Origin: Caenorhabditis remanei
Taxonomy: Eukaryota; Nematoda; Chromadorea; Rhabditida; Rhabditidae
Length of the DNA: 64,000 nt
Assembly: GCF_010183535.1 (NCBI RefSeq)
Contig: NC_071331.1
Location: 16,678,001-16,742,000 of the forward strand
Direction of reading: 5' to 3'
This document shows, piece after piece, positions 1 to 11,344 of this stretch (position 1 is its first letter; each line of letters starts with the position of its first letter). Made by a program: the position numbers and the translations under genes. A model generated the notes under the pieces. It ran no database searches. It worked only from the letters and a program-made list of their open reading frames with translations, and had not been told where the DNA came from.

Positions 1-3000
1 TACTTGTACCAGTTGTTCTTGTTGTTGTAGTTGTTCTTTGTTGTCTTCTTCTTCTTCTTCAGAAATTTTATAATCCAATCGTGTCTTCAACTGAAACGCC
101 GTGTATCGGGCAGTTGGATTTGCACTCCAACAAGATTGAATTATTTCAGTTACGTATTGGATCTTCTGAAAATAAGAAATGAGCAACTCAAAACTTCTCT
201 CCTCATAATTACCTTATTCCCGTCCCATTGCGGATTTTCCGGTGGTCTCAAGTTCCTTGTGCAAACAACATCAGTCATTTGTTCATCAGTTGGATCTCTT
301 ACAGTCCATTCAATATATGGTATCACTGTTTCGGCAGATCTTGCCTTCACTTCGCCCTCTTCAACTCTACATAATGTCTCCCACATTACTAATGAAAATG
401 AGTAAACATCAGCCCTCTGATAGCTTTCAAACTCATATGACGACATTGTGCTGTTCAAGATTTCCGGAGCGAGATATCTCTGAAAATTGATGTTTCAGGG
501 ATTTTCATGATTTCTTAACTATTGAAATTCGACTCCTACTGTTGAAAATCAACTCACAACAGTTCCACATTTGTATTTCTCTGCAATGTGTTGCGGAATA
601 GTTCCTCCAGGCGGTTTTACAATTGCTAACCCGAGATCTCCAATTGCACATGTTAAATCTTCTTTAACCATAATATTCCGACTTTTCACGTCTCTGTGAA
701 CAAATTGTGGTTTGCATGAATCTGAAATTTAAAGTTATCATTAAAAAATGACAGTCAAAACGTACTGGTGGTTCCATCGTAACCGTCATGAAGAAATGCG
801 AGACCCTTAGCAGCAGAAGTGATTAAACTATTAAAAATATCGATAGTTATGACATTCTCCAGTAGAAAATCATGAAGAGATCCAAGTGGATGATACTCTG
901 TCACTATCCATAATTCATGTAACAGTCCTTTGTCAACTCGATCACTTCCAATAAAACGAAGAATTTGTGGGTGTCTTAACATTCTTGTCTCGAATATCTC
1001 TCTTTCGTTGTCAAAGGAAAGTAGATCAGCATCTCTGAAGATTTTTACAGCGACAGCTTCTCCTTTGAAAGTTCCACGAGACACAGTTCCGAAACGTCCT
1101 GCTCCGATTTTAGATCCCAGTCGAATCTGTTTCGAAATCGTTGCTACGTGAAGTTTTGTCGATCCAAAACCAGATCCACTGTCGGATTCCTCCAGAACCA
1201 GTAGCATACTTCTTGTCCCTGGAGGCAGTCCATCTAGACAAGCAGTCTTATCACGGTCCAGAGTCGTGCTCATCGTGTGGTTTTGATCATATGTTTGACT
1301 TTCTGATGGTGTTGACATATTGTTAGCATTGCTTTTGTTCCTTTCCAAGTCTCGTGGTGTTTGAAGCGAACTGATTTTGGATCTCAGAAAACATATGCAT
1401 TGCTCTTCCCAAGGTTTTCGAATTTGATAACACAATCCAAAAATGAAGATAAGAACTCCAAGTGTGATAAGAGTCCATCCCCAATACGGAACAGTTTGTG
1501 GAAGAGGTGGCTGAAGTAAATTGAATTCAGATAAAGCAACTTGTTACACGAAATGGTTTTTGCAACTGCGCTCTATGGTGAGACTCAATTAAAAATATGA
1601 ATATACCAAAGGATTTCGGTGGAGCGCAATTGTGAAAACCGTAAAATCTGTGGAACTAACCAGAGTGATGACTGTTTCATTGGCACAAAAGTTTGCACTG
1701 TTGCAGCAAACCCAATAACTTGTGAGACTGCCGTAAGTTGTATTGGAACAAACTTTTGCGGCGGTGTCATGAAAATCGTTGTCGTCCGTCAATGATTTTG
1801 AATCCATGCATCCGAAATGAGAAAGTTCTGGGCTTGGTCGTGCATTCTGATAGCAGTGTCCATCCGTGTAACAGGTGTTCTGTAATAATCCTTCGTAACT
1901 TCTAATTCAATACTTTTATTTCCCACTTTATAAAATATTTTTTCCGTGACATTGGATGTAAGACTTGGTACCCATCCAGTTGTTCTCGAGTTACATCCAT
2001 CTTCTGTCGAGCAGTGACATAGACGAAGTCGAGTGAAGTTGACGTGTGTAACTGAAATAAATTCAAAATCCTTGGATGTTTTTGACGATTTCCATGACGA
2101 CAAAACGTCATCTTCTGTCAATTCGTATCTAGACATGTGAGCACTCTTCTCATTGAGCACCTTTCTACGAATAAGTCCCTCTTGAGACTAAAATAAATTG
2201 GAAAAGGCGTGATCAGAAAGCTCTAAAACGTGGTTTTAGTACATTATAACTAGAGTATTAAAATGTATATTTTTAAACTCAATTACAATACTTTTTCTCC
2301 AAGAAGTCACGTCGGCAAAGGATTGGATTTTGCAGATTAATTTAATAAACACGGATAAATAGGGGCCAGCACTAAAGATCAAAAGATTTAGATAGAATTC
2401 AGATAATGATATAATGATCCGCGGATTAAACATTTTCTTAAGGGATATTCAGAAGTTGGTTTTTTTCTGATTGACACAAAATTCGAAAATCATATTTTAT
2501 AGATTAGAAACACGGAAGTGCTTAAAACCTTTGACTTTTTGGTGTGATGATTTCAGTTATTTTCTCACAAAAAAGCAATGCTCATTTTGGAGAAATAAGA
2601 AATTCTCAATCAAGAAAGAAAGATGACTGATGAAGTCATTTGTTGTGAACTTTATCGTTTCAGGATCAATCTTCTGATTTTATGATTATAACTCGTTTAC
2701 CAAACTATTATCATTGAAATTCGGCTAGAACGATAACAAAAAACAACTAAATATTCTCTTGGGGATGATTGTTGTTGAGTGGGTTACGGTAGTTTTGGTC
2801 ATTATCTTCTCAGGTGATACGATACGAATATCATCCCAGAGGATGGGGAAATTTTTATATCATGACTATAAGAATTCAAAGGAAGATGATATTGAATTTC
2901 GTTTCCAAATTGTAATATTTGTTGATTTCCAATCAAAAATAAAAGTTTGTATTTATTGATTTTATCCATTTTTTAGAAAAAAAATAAAACGACTCACTGT

Positions 3001-3179
3001 GAGCTTCTTTCAAGGCTGGAATCAACCGCTGTTGAATGAAAAGATTTGTCCGTGTCTCTATATCTTCATCAAATGAAAATACTCCTGAAACGGGAAGTAA
3101 ATGAATAAATTATTAAAGTAGGTAGTGACTCACCAACATAGAAGAAGAAGAGAAAGAACACAGAGTGCCCTATTCGCAT
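1..3179 (-). CDS. daf-1: TGF-beta superfamily type I receptor serine/threonine kinase DAF-1 (3' end beyond window)
   Basis: Multi-exon gene on the minus strand starting at 3179 and continuing past position 1. Exon 1 (3134-3179) encodes a hydrophobic signal peptide beginning [14 protein letters not shown] cysteine-rich activin-receptor-type ectodomain follows (about 1660-2190), with the motifs [20 protein letters not shown] and [10 protein letters not shown]. One transmembrane segment lies near 1440-1510, then a GS-like stretch (SDSGSGFG) and the kinase. Kinase landmarks are the P-loop GAGRFG, VAVKIF with the ATP-binding lysine, HRDVKSRN, the GDLGLA variant of DFG typical of this family, and [10 protein letters not shown]. 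The kinase ends near 60-165, and a Glu/Gln-rich tail runs to the window edge. The segment [19 protein letters not shown] matches my memory of C. elegans DAF-1 closely and fits it better than SMA-6. In C. elegans DAF-1 acts with DAF-4 in the dauer DAF-7 pathway. An intron of about 800 bases separates exon 2 from the ectodomain exons. Confidence 0.95.
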
Positions 3180-6100
3180 TGCTTCTGACTTTATTTAATT
3201 CATTGAATAATCTGCAGAAAAAAGATTGAAATGAGATAAAAATTGGATAAAGTGCATCGAACGGAGAGGAAGAAGAAAAGAAGGCGGGTGAGAAGAAAAA
3301 AGAAAAAGAGAGAGAGAGAGAGAGATGGAGCATGCAACAAAATATAAGGAGATTTGTATACGTATGCGTGTTTGAGTGTGCGAGCAACGGAGTGAGTGCC
3401 AGAGAGAAAAGAGAGTGGTGCTCTGACTCGATCAGCACTGAAAACGTGAGAGAGACACTGACGGCGAAAAGACGGGGGTATATTTACTTTTCGTCCCCCC
3501 CTATATTGAAGAATGACCCCCCAAAAAGGACCTGGGAAAAGCCCCCCACCTGATTGATTATTGACCCCCCACCCATTGAACATTAGCCCCCCCCCCCCCC
3601 CCTCCCTTTTCTCTTTTTTTGCTTATACTCCTGAACCATTTAGTCCAACATAATTCAACTATACCCGAATCTTCAGGCTTAGGAAAAAAGACCCGGAAAG
3701 ACACTTTCGGCATAATTTATATTTCTGATGTTCAAGCTTATAGTCTGAAAACGTGCTTCCATTTGTTTCATTCATAGTGTGGGGTTCAATAGTGGGGGCC
3801 TGATGTTCTATGATGGGGGTCTATTGTTAAACAGTGGGGGTTTTAAAGTCATTAATGGGGGACTGATATTCAATGATGGGGGTCTAATAATCCATAGGTG
3901 GGGGACCGATGTTCAATGGTGGGGGGCTATCAATAAATGATTACAGCTAAAGATAAAAAGTAAGAATTACAACTTCACCTTCGGTGGGGGGCTCTAGGGG
4001 GGTGGGGGCGATAAGTCATGAATACCAGGTTCTTGAACAATCGTCCCCCACTTTGTACTGGTGGGGGGTCATTGTTTCACACCAAAATAGAAGTAGAGCC
4101 CCCCGCCGTGAGGAAAAAGCCCCCACCTGTTTTGTACTGGGTGGGGGGCTCTTCCTAGGTAAATTTCAACGTGGGGGACTCTACTGATGTGGGGGGCGAT
4201 AAATAAAGAATCCCAAAGACGGAAAAATTGTCAAAAAACTAGTCCGCTTCGGATGGAAGACGACGTCAGAACGGTTATAAAAAGGTTCCTTGTTTATCAG
4301 GACGTCTTCTAAAATACGATGAACAAACAACATTTGAAATTGGAAAACAATGACTTAAAATGAGAGAGATAAAGAGAGAGAGAATGAGAAAGAACAACGT
4401 GCTTCTGTGAATGTGTAAACAATGAACTTGACATAACTCGCCCATCTGCTGCTCGTTCCATTCTCTTCCTTGCTCGTGCACAAGCATCTGCGTCTCTCAA
4501 TCTCTAGCATTTCATCAAAATGAAAGTTTTAAGAAGAAAGAAGAAAGAATTTTGAATTGAATGTTCGGGTTGAACAACCATTCAAATAGAATAACTTCAT
4601 CATTAAATTGTTGGACAAGGTAAACAGAAATAATGGTTGACTTTTCATGAAAAGAAAAATATGTTTTTCTTTTGGATATGGACTAGTTGAGGGAAAATTA
4701 TGGTAGCCTTATTTTCAGAGAATTAGAGAATACCGTAGCATGTAATTTTCAATAATAAACCTTAAAGAATGAGAATCACAATGGAAAATAGCTGGAGATA
4801 GGTACAGTAATAGCCCATGAAGCATGCTCTCAACAAAAGTAAGCAATTGAATTAAATATATAAATATTTTGAGAAAGAGCTAAAAATAGAAAAGAAGAAA
4901 AAGAGATGAGGAAGCAGTGCAGTAGAGAAAATATCCCAATTCAACAACTATGATCAAATATTGGAAAAGTTTCCGGTGTTCACTCGAGAGTTTGAAATGG
5001 TGATAAGAAAGTATTGTTTCATACTTTCTTCTGATGTCATGTCCCAGCAAATAAGAAGAAATGAATTGAATTGAAAAGGTGTCGAAATGAATAGAGGAAA
5101 TAGGAGATTGTATGATGGGTTTTCGACCAAGTGGCCTGTTTTCTCAGCAATCAGAGACCGTATTCTTATAGGAAATAAGGTCATGACTGTGTTTTGGTCC
5201 CGAAAAACATAATGATCCACTTTTGAGAAGAACTTGTTCAATTAGGTAATTTAACTTTACACAACAGTGATTTGTAGGAAGGCAAAAACGAAACTGGACT
5301 CTTTTGTAACAATTTTCAAATATTCTTCTTATTCTTTTCCAAAACACTGATTATTGAATTTATTAATTATAAATCTTTTTCTTTTAATATTTCTTTTTAT
5401 ATACACTCACTTTGTTATTTGATTTGATCTTTTAAGAAAACATTTTTTATGACTCTAAAAAAGAAAAAAGAGTTTTGAAAACGTGCATATTCCAAAGTAA
5501 GTACAATTTAGTAGTAAAAAGAAAGAAAAATTCTCAAGCCAAGGCCCTCAGAGAATTCCAAATTTCATAATTATATACTTGGTTCAGGTGGAAATCGGAG
5601 AGAAAGAAGTTGGTTTGTTATTGAAGAAGAGCTTTGAATAACTAACGTCTTCTCTGCGCACTCTCGAATATTGATTGAAATAATGACACCACCGTTTACC
5701 GGTACTCAACCTAGAGAGAGAGAGAGGGTGAACGTTCCCCGCGGACCTCAATGCGATAGAGGTCATTCAGAGAATTTGATCAATAGTATTTACTTTCAGG
5801 GAGAGAAAGAGAAGTTATCATTTTTTCGATGCGTGCACGCTGACAGTTACATATTTTGTTTGATAACTTTTACAGAGCGAAGTGGTCGAAGAGAAACGAA
5901 ACGGTGAGAGTTTGGAGGTCGCCACCCGCAAAGACGATGATGATTCAAGAGGCAATTAGCAATAGTGAACAGACCGATACAATCTCGAGAAGAGACATTG
6001 CAGTAGCTGTTGTAGTATTCTGCAACAAAAATGAATGGATTCGGACGACAGAAATCGGCTTAGAGGCTACTGGGGCGGTCGACACACGAACCAATTAGAG

Positions 6101-6366
6101 TTGTGCCTCCTCTCGCACGCCCACCTACTAAACGAGCGTGGTTCTTTTGTTCGTGTAGTAGTTGTTACCAAGGGGAAGTTCAGAGAAACACTAACACTTA
6201 GAAATGTTATGTTGGTAGAAAACACCTCTTTCTGATTTATGTAATACAATTCTTCAACGGGGGTACGAACATCTTTATTCGATGAAGAAAAAGAAGCTAT
6301 GAAAGAATATCGCAACATTGAGAGGGAATCCAACTACAATATTACATGAAATAAAGTCGATATCAT
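3180..6366. other. Intergenic region between daf-1 and cox-6C
   Basis: No convincing gene seen on either strand. It holds the daf-1 promoter side, a GA-rich microsatellite near 3308-3325, and the G-tract/C-tract repeat annotated separately (about 3490-4200). The remainder is AT-rich sequence without paired splice sites or recognisable protein matches. Open frames around 5670-6240 are short, and none gives a recognisable domain. The last few hundred bases probably include the cox-6C 3' UTR. Confidence 0.6.
3490..4200. repeat. G-tract/C-tract inverted repeat cluster
   Basis: On the plus strand, 3495-3604 has runs of 5 to 15 C separated by 10-20 bases. From 3780 to about 3945 there are runs of 5-7 G at similar spacing. 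The arms are inverted copies: the reverse complement of the left spacer (ATGTTCAATGG between homopolymers) recurs at about 3910. Further short hairpins at 4040-4070 and 4105-4150 share the core TTTGTACTGG flanked by C-run and G-run. A final GTGGGGG group ends near 4190. Not coding. It looks like a degenerate foldback or satellite-like element with strong G-quadruplex potential; the family was not identified. Confidence 0.75.
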
Positions 6367-6897
6367 CTACAAGTCGGCGACAGTCTTGCCCTTCTCCTCG
6401 TAGAGCTTGGCCAACTCTTGTGGGCAGGTGTGCATGTATCCCTTGTTGGCGGCACAGATCTCCTTCATTCTGGTGTATGGATCGTAGTTGCTGAAAAATG
6501 AAAAAATTTTCATTGCAAATTCAATGACTATTTCTTTAAATACAAAAAACTGATTATCTCTCTATTTTAAACTATAAAAATTTCAAATATCACAAAATTC
6601 ATCTGCTTTTTTTGTATAAATCTTGGAAATAATTACAAGCATTGCAACCAGCACTTGACTTTTTAATTTATTTTTCGATACTATCATTTTTGATCTATTT
6701 TCCAGCTTATTGCAGTTTCCTATCCATTATTTTAAAGAAAACACTTACGCAAAGAAACGTTCGTATGCCTCGTGTCTTGGCTGCACGTATCCGAAGAAGA
6801 AGGCGGCAGTTGATCCGACGGCGGCCAACAAGGAAACACCGATGGCACGACGGCCATATTGATGGAGCATGTTACGAGTGGCGGAAGCGGCAACCAT
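6367..6897 (-). CDS. cox-6C: Cytochrome c oxidase subunit 6C-like protein
   Basis: Two exons, 6749-6897 and 6367-6490, encode about 90 residues. The protein starts MVAASATRNMLHQYGRRA, has one transmembrane helix (about residues 20-40, ending FFFGYVQPRHEAYERFF), and a short soluble tail with NYDPYTRMKEICAANKGY. This is the architecture of COX6C, a small single-pass subunit of respiratory complex IV in the inner mitochondrial membrane. An acceptor-like TTTTTCAG sits one base before the ATG, consistent with spliced-leader trans-splicing. Codon use is strongly biased to C-ending codons (GCC, GTC, TTC, AAG), as in highly expressed worm genes and unlike the neighbours. Position beside daf-1 matches my recollection of C. 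elegans F29C4.2. Confidence 0.9.
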
Positions 6898-7278
6898 CCT
6901 GAAAAACTGGATTTTAAAAATTATCGATTCAGCATTTGAGCATTGAAAAAGAAAAATCGGTTATTACGTTGTCACTTTGAATGTTTCTATGAAATAAGAT
7001 GAATAACATATTTTAAGAAACTATCAGCCAAAACTTTATAGGAATTCACATTGGAACCAAAGAAATATCTTATTTTAAACAGTTGATAGGCTTGAAACGC
7101 CCTTTCTCGAGCGATTGTTCGAAATAAAAAGAGTGCAATAGTAATAGCGGAGCGTCGTTTATGAGCGATATTTGTAATTAATCAGGACAGAAACAATTTT
7201 GGAGCTTTAAGTAAGAGAAGACGAACAAACGTTTTAAAAGAAAAAACCACATTATAATTAAATCCAACTTCAACTTCG
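6898..7278. promoter_or_regulatory. Shared divergent promoter region of cox-6C and grld-1
   Basis: About 380 bases between two divergently transcribed genes. The sequence is AT-rich, with no open frame of note and no repeat seen. It must hold both transcription start regions unless grld-1 starts at a downstream ATG. No specific motif is claimed. Confidence 0.4.
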
Positions 7279-9539
7279 ATGAGTTCATCAGAAGATCATT
7301 CATTCAATGTGCCGTCCAAAGAAATTTATAATACGGCTACGGTCAATTTTGAAAGTGTGCAAACACTGCGGACGCAACACGCCACGTCTGAATGCAGAAG
7401 AAAGGTGGAAAAAAATTGATTGGTTTTGTCGAGAGAACGTAACTCTCCAGAACTACTTAATCTCTTTCAGGTTCTTACATATTTTCAACTCAATAATTAT
7501 TGAAAATCATAATATTGTGCTGTCTGTTCTATTCCGCTTTTCATTCACTGTTTAGTCCATTTCTAGTACTCCTTCTACTTTTCCAGTTGTCACTGTAATT
7601 GTACTGAATTCACTTTCTGTCAGATTACCACTTTTATTCTCAACATTCACAAAATGCAGATTTTCTCTATTTCTATCTGTTCTTCCGACTCTCATCTATA
7701 TTCCTTCAGCACGAAATGCAAGAAGAACGCGGAAGATCGGCATACAGGCCGAATTGCAACGGACTTTCCAGTTATTATAGGTACATTATTTATTAAGACC
7801 TGTTATTTATACTTTATAATCAAAAAATTTTGTACAGAGAGAGATTCGGAAGTCATTCTCCAGAAGTTTATATGAACCTTCGCATTTCTGGATTCGATGA
7901 TAGAATGGAACGTGACGAGATCAAAAAGTTTTTGACTTCTGAATTGAAGAAATTCGCCCCTTTCGAGGTAATTCTCATACTGACTTTTTCATTTATCTAT
8001 TTTTAACAAGTTTTTTCCAGATAAAAGTTGTGAAGAATCCGGATGAAGATGAACGGTTAGCATACGTTAATTTTGAACGTAATGACTGCGCACGTAAAGT
8101 GAGATATACCATGATGGATCGATTAAAAGCTGTTCTTGGTAAACATGTGCAGTGTGATCCCGCTGGTATACTCAGAGATCAAGAGGGAAAGTATATACCA
8201 GACCGATTTAATCGTGCTATTCATGATGTTAAGAAAGACGTCGGTAGTAGTGGAGGGAATAGGAATCGCCCAACAAAAGAACCGTCAACATGGCGACTCA
8301 AAAACGATGATGATGAAGCTACAAGAACTCTTTTTGTCGGAAATATGCCCTCTGATGTGAAAGAACGTGAAATACGAAAGATTTTTGAAGATTATGGAAA
8401 AGTTGAAGAAGTTGATATCAAGACACCTATAAACACCGACGCTGCGTATGCTTTCGTCATGTTCCAGGTGAATATATTCTTTAGAAAAAATTAATTTCAG
8501 TTGTTTTCAGACGGTTGATCAAGCAATCAATGCCAAAGCCGGTGAACAAGAACGATCATTGAGAAATGGTGGTTCTCGAATGAAAATAGGTTATGGGAAA
8601 AGTCAGGTGTCTAGGAGACTTTTTGTTGGAGGGCTTGGTGATTGGTGTGATAAAGAAATGTTGCAAAAATCTTTCGGCAAGTACGGAACTGTGGAGAGCA
8701 TCGAGTACAACAATTACGAACCGTATGCATACGTTGTTTATGAGAACACTAAGGATTCTCAAAAAGCGTGTCAGGGTCTCAAGGGTGCTTCCATTTCAAA
8801 AAACAAGGATAACTTGATCATGGTTGATTATGCTAAAGATTTGACCGCGCTGCCCGAGAAACAACAATTCATGCGAAAGCGTAGAGCTTCGAAGTCACCT
8901 GTCGGTGCAAATGGACCTCGAACCCCACCAGGTTCACCGAAGGATACCGTTCGTAATTTTGAAGAGCTTGATGCAACCTATGCGGCGACCTGGAGCGGAA
9001 AAATGGCTTTGAAGAAAACTGATTATCCTGTGAAATTTTATCGCGTTTATGGAGCGGAAAGATTAGTCGTCAAGCTGCTCCGAGATGAAGATGATGCTCC
9101 CCTCAGATTACTCATCACGCAAAGGTTTGGATTCGTCCCAGTTCTACAATTATTTTCACAATTTATTTCAGACTGAGTCTTTCATCACAGAATCTGTTAT
9201 TCGATAAATTATCCTTATGCAATTCCAAAGATTTGAGTCTCGGAGTTATCACAGGAAAAAAAGCACTCGAAGACCTTCAACCATTAGTGAACTACTTCAC
9301 AAATAAAGAAGCTGCAGGTTAAAAAGGAAATTTTCAAACATTTCTCCTAACTCATTCCGTTTCAGGTGTCGTAACAGTTCCCGGCGGTATACTATACATC
9401 TTTCCATTCTGCGAATTCGCACTCAGATTACTCAAAGAATTCACCCCTCAAATCAATGTATTCAATGAAAATTGCCCATTCTTGCTGGGAGCTCTTGCCG
9501 TTCGTGCTGGAGAAACTCCGACAAATTGAAGATATTTTC
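7279..9539 (+). CDS. grld-1: RNA-binding protein with RRMs and SPOC domain (RBM15/Spen family), GRLD-1
   Basis: Coding exons: 7279-7404, 7710-7780, 7838-7967, 8021-8467, 8511-9124, 9172-9317 and 9366-9539, all in consistent phase. After an N-terminal region beginning MSSSEDHSFNV there is a divergent RRM (VYMNLRISGFDD to about YVNFER). A second RRM follows with TRTLFVGNMPSDV and AYAFVMFQ, and a third with SRRLFVGGLGDW and YAYVVYE. The C-terminal third is a SPOC domain with WSGKMALKKTDYPVKFYRV and VVTVPGGILYIFPFCEF. This is the Spen/RBM15 arrangement. In C. elegans GRLD-1 is known to influence glutamate receptor (glr-1) expression, probably by controlling splicing or translation. The first exon has a weak donor (AAG/GTGGAA). 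If it is wrong, translation would begin at 7716, just after an acceptor-like TTCCTTCAG. tut-1 follows 183 bases downstream. Confidence 0.9.
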
Positions 9540-9722
9540 TCGGTTGTAAATATAAGTAAATAATCTGTGACTCACCATTTTGTAATATAGTTTTTGTCAG
9601 TCTTTTTAAATAAAATAGATTTATAATAAATCAGTGGTTTTTTGTTTTGTTCATGTGTTCTGTCTGTGAATATCTCGATTTTTTTCAAAAATTCTAGTAG
9701 CTTCACAAAAAGAAACTTCCAG

Positions 9723-10992
9723 ATGGAAAAACGACGTGGGCCACCTCCGTGTCAGTCTAAGAAAGGGTGTTCTAATCCAGCCAAAATTCGGAAAGCAAAA
9801 GACGGATCTCAACTTTGTGGTCCTTGTTTTTCGAAAAACTTTGAAGACGATGTGCATGAGACAATAGTAAACAATAATCTGTTTAAGGTTCGTAAGAATT
9901 CAATACAGTTTGTAGTCTCATTTAGTCACTGCTCTTTTCTTCAGAGAGGAGAACGTGTTGCAATCGGAGCTTCCGGCGGAAAAGACTCAACCGTGTTGGC
10001 ATATGTTATGAAAACTTTGAACGATAGACATGATTATGGATTAGATCTTCAACTTTTGTCAATTGATGAGGGAATTAAAGGATATCGAGATGATTCTCTT
10101 CTTGCTGTTGAGAAAAATCGTATTGAATATGAACTTCCACTGACAGTTCTGAGTTATAATGATCTTTACGGATGGACTATGGATGATATTGTTGCGAAAA
10201 TTGGTAAAAAGAATAACTGCACATTTTGTGGAGTATTCAGAAGGCAAGCTCTCGATCGAGGTGCTTTCAAAATTGGAGCGACTAAATTGGTAACTGGACA
10301 TAATGCTGATGATATGGCGGAGACTGTGTTGATGAATGTTCTACGTGGAGATATTGCACGTTTGGAGAGATGTACGAATATTGTTACTGGTGAAGAAGGT
10401 GACTTGCCACGTGCAAAACCTTTGAAATATTGTTTCGAACGAGATATTGTTATGTACGCAAGAACAAATCAATTAGAGTATTTCTATACAGAATGCATTT
10501 ATGCTCCGAATGCATACAGAGGATACGCGAGGAAGTACGTCAGAGATCTTGAAAAAGTGCACCCACGTGCGATTCTCGATTTGATTCGAAGCGGAGAAAA
10601 AGTTTCAGTGAAAAAAGAAGTGGAAATGCCAACGTTGAAAACTTGTGAGAGGTGAGATTTCTTTCAGAAAGAAAGTGAATATTGTCGTGAGCACTGAACA
10701 GAAAAAATACAGTCCGCTGATATTTTAAAGACGATCAATTGATTTCAGATGCGGCTATATGACAAGCCAGAAAATGTGCAAAGCATGTTTACTGATCGAA
10801 GGGCTCAACACAGGGAACACTGATTTGGGAGTTAGAAAATCGAAGAAATCGAAGAAAGTTATAGTTGAAATAGAAGGAGAAAAGAAAGAAGAAGGTTGCG
10901 GAAGTGGTGGAGGAGGATGTGGGTGTGCGGGAGCAGCGGATGAAACAGAAAATGAAGAGACGAGGAAGCGATTGAAAGATTTACAGTTTTGA
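9723..10992 (+). CDS. tut-1: Cytoplasmic tRNA 2-thiolation protein (CTU1/Ncs6 family), TUT-1
   Basis: Exons 9723-9887, 9945-10651 and 10749-10992. The enzyme thiolates U34 of tRNAs for Lys, Glu and Gln together with CTU2, using sulfur relayed by URM1. Visible marks: an N-terminal zinc-binding region ([11 protein letters not shown] then LCGPCF), the PP-loop SGGKDST for ATP adenylation of tRNA, the CxxC catalytic motif [24 protein letters not shown], and C-terminal zinc-binding [16 protein letters not shown]. The extreme C-terminus is a Lys-rich then Gly/Cys-rich tail ([14 protein letters not shown]). An acceptor-like CTTCCAG ends immediately before the ATG. With the 183-base gap from grld-1 this suggests a two-gene operon with trans-splicing of tut-1 (inference). 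Confidence 0.95.
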
Positions 10993-11344
10993 ATATTTCT
11001 TCTTGTTTTGTTATCCCTGTGATTATTGTTTCTAATTGTTACTTTCATTGTTGTTGGTGTAGTCTTAACTTTGTTTCTAAAAAGCTTTTATAAAATTTTT
11101 TATATTGAAAAAAGGGCTCTTGCCAAGGGCTGACAAAAATATATATTAAAATATATTTGAGAAGCTTCGAAAGCCGAGCTATTCTGTTACACTTCCATTT
11201 TTTCACAGTTCTATTTCCGAGTTCAATAGAAAAAACGAACATCTTCAAAAATGAAAGTTGTTGAATTTCATGTAAAATTAAAATTCTCAAGTTTTAAAAT
11301 AATTTATTTACTTCTCTTGGTAAACAAAACAGAATTAATCATTG
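10993..11344. other. Intergenic, convergent 3' ends of tut-1 and the F-box gene
   Basis: About 350 bases of AT-rich sequence between convergent genes. It presumably holds both 3' UTRs. No further feature seen. Confidence 0.5.

Noticed and set aside
1..3179. Assignment as SMA-6 rather than DAF-1
   Set aside because: The ectodomain and the late kinase segment resemble DAF-1 as I remember it, and the neighbouring genes fit the daf-1 locus.
3200..3583. Minus-strand 127-codon frame overlapping the GA repeat and C-runs
   Set aside because: Residues are Ser/Phe/Leu low complexity from CT repeats, with no domain and no splice context.
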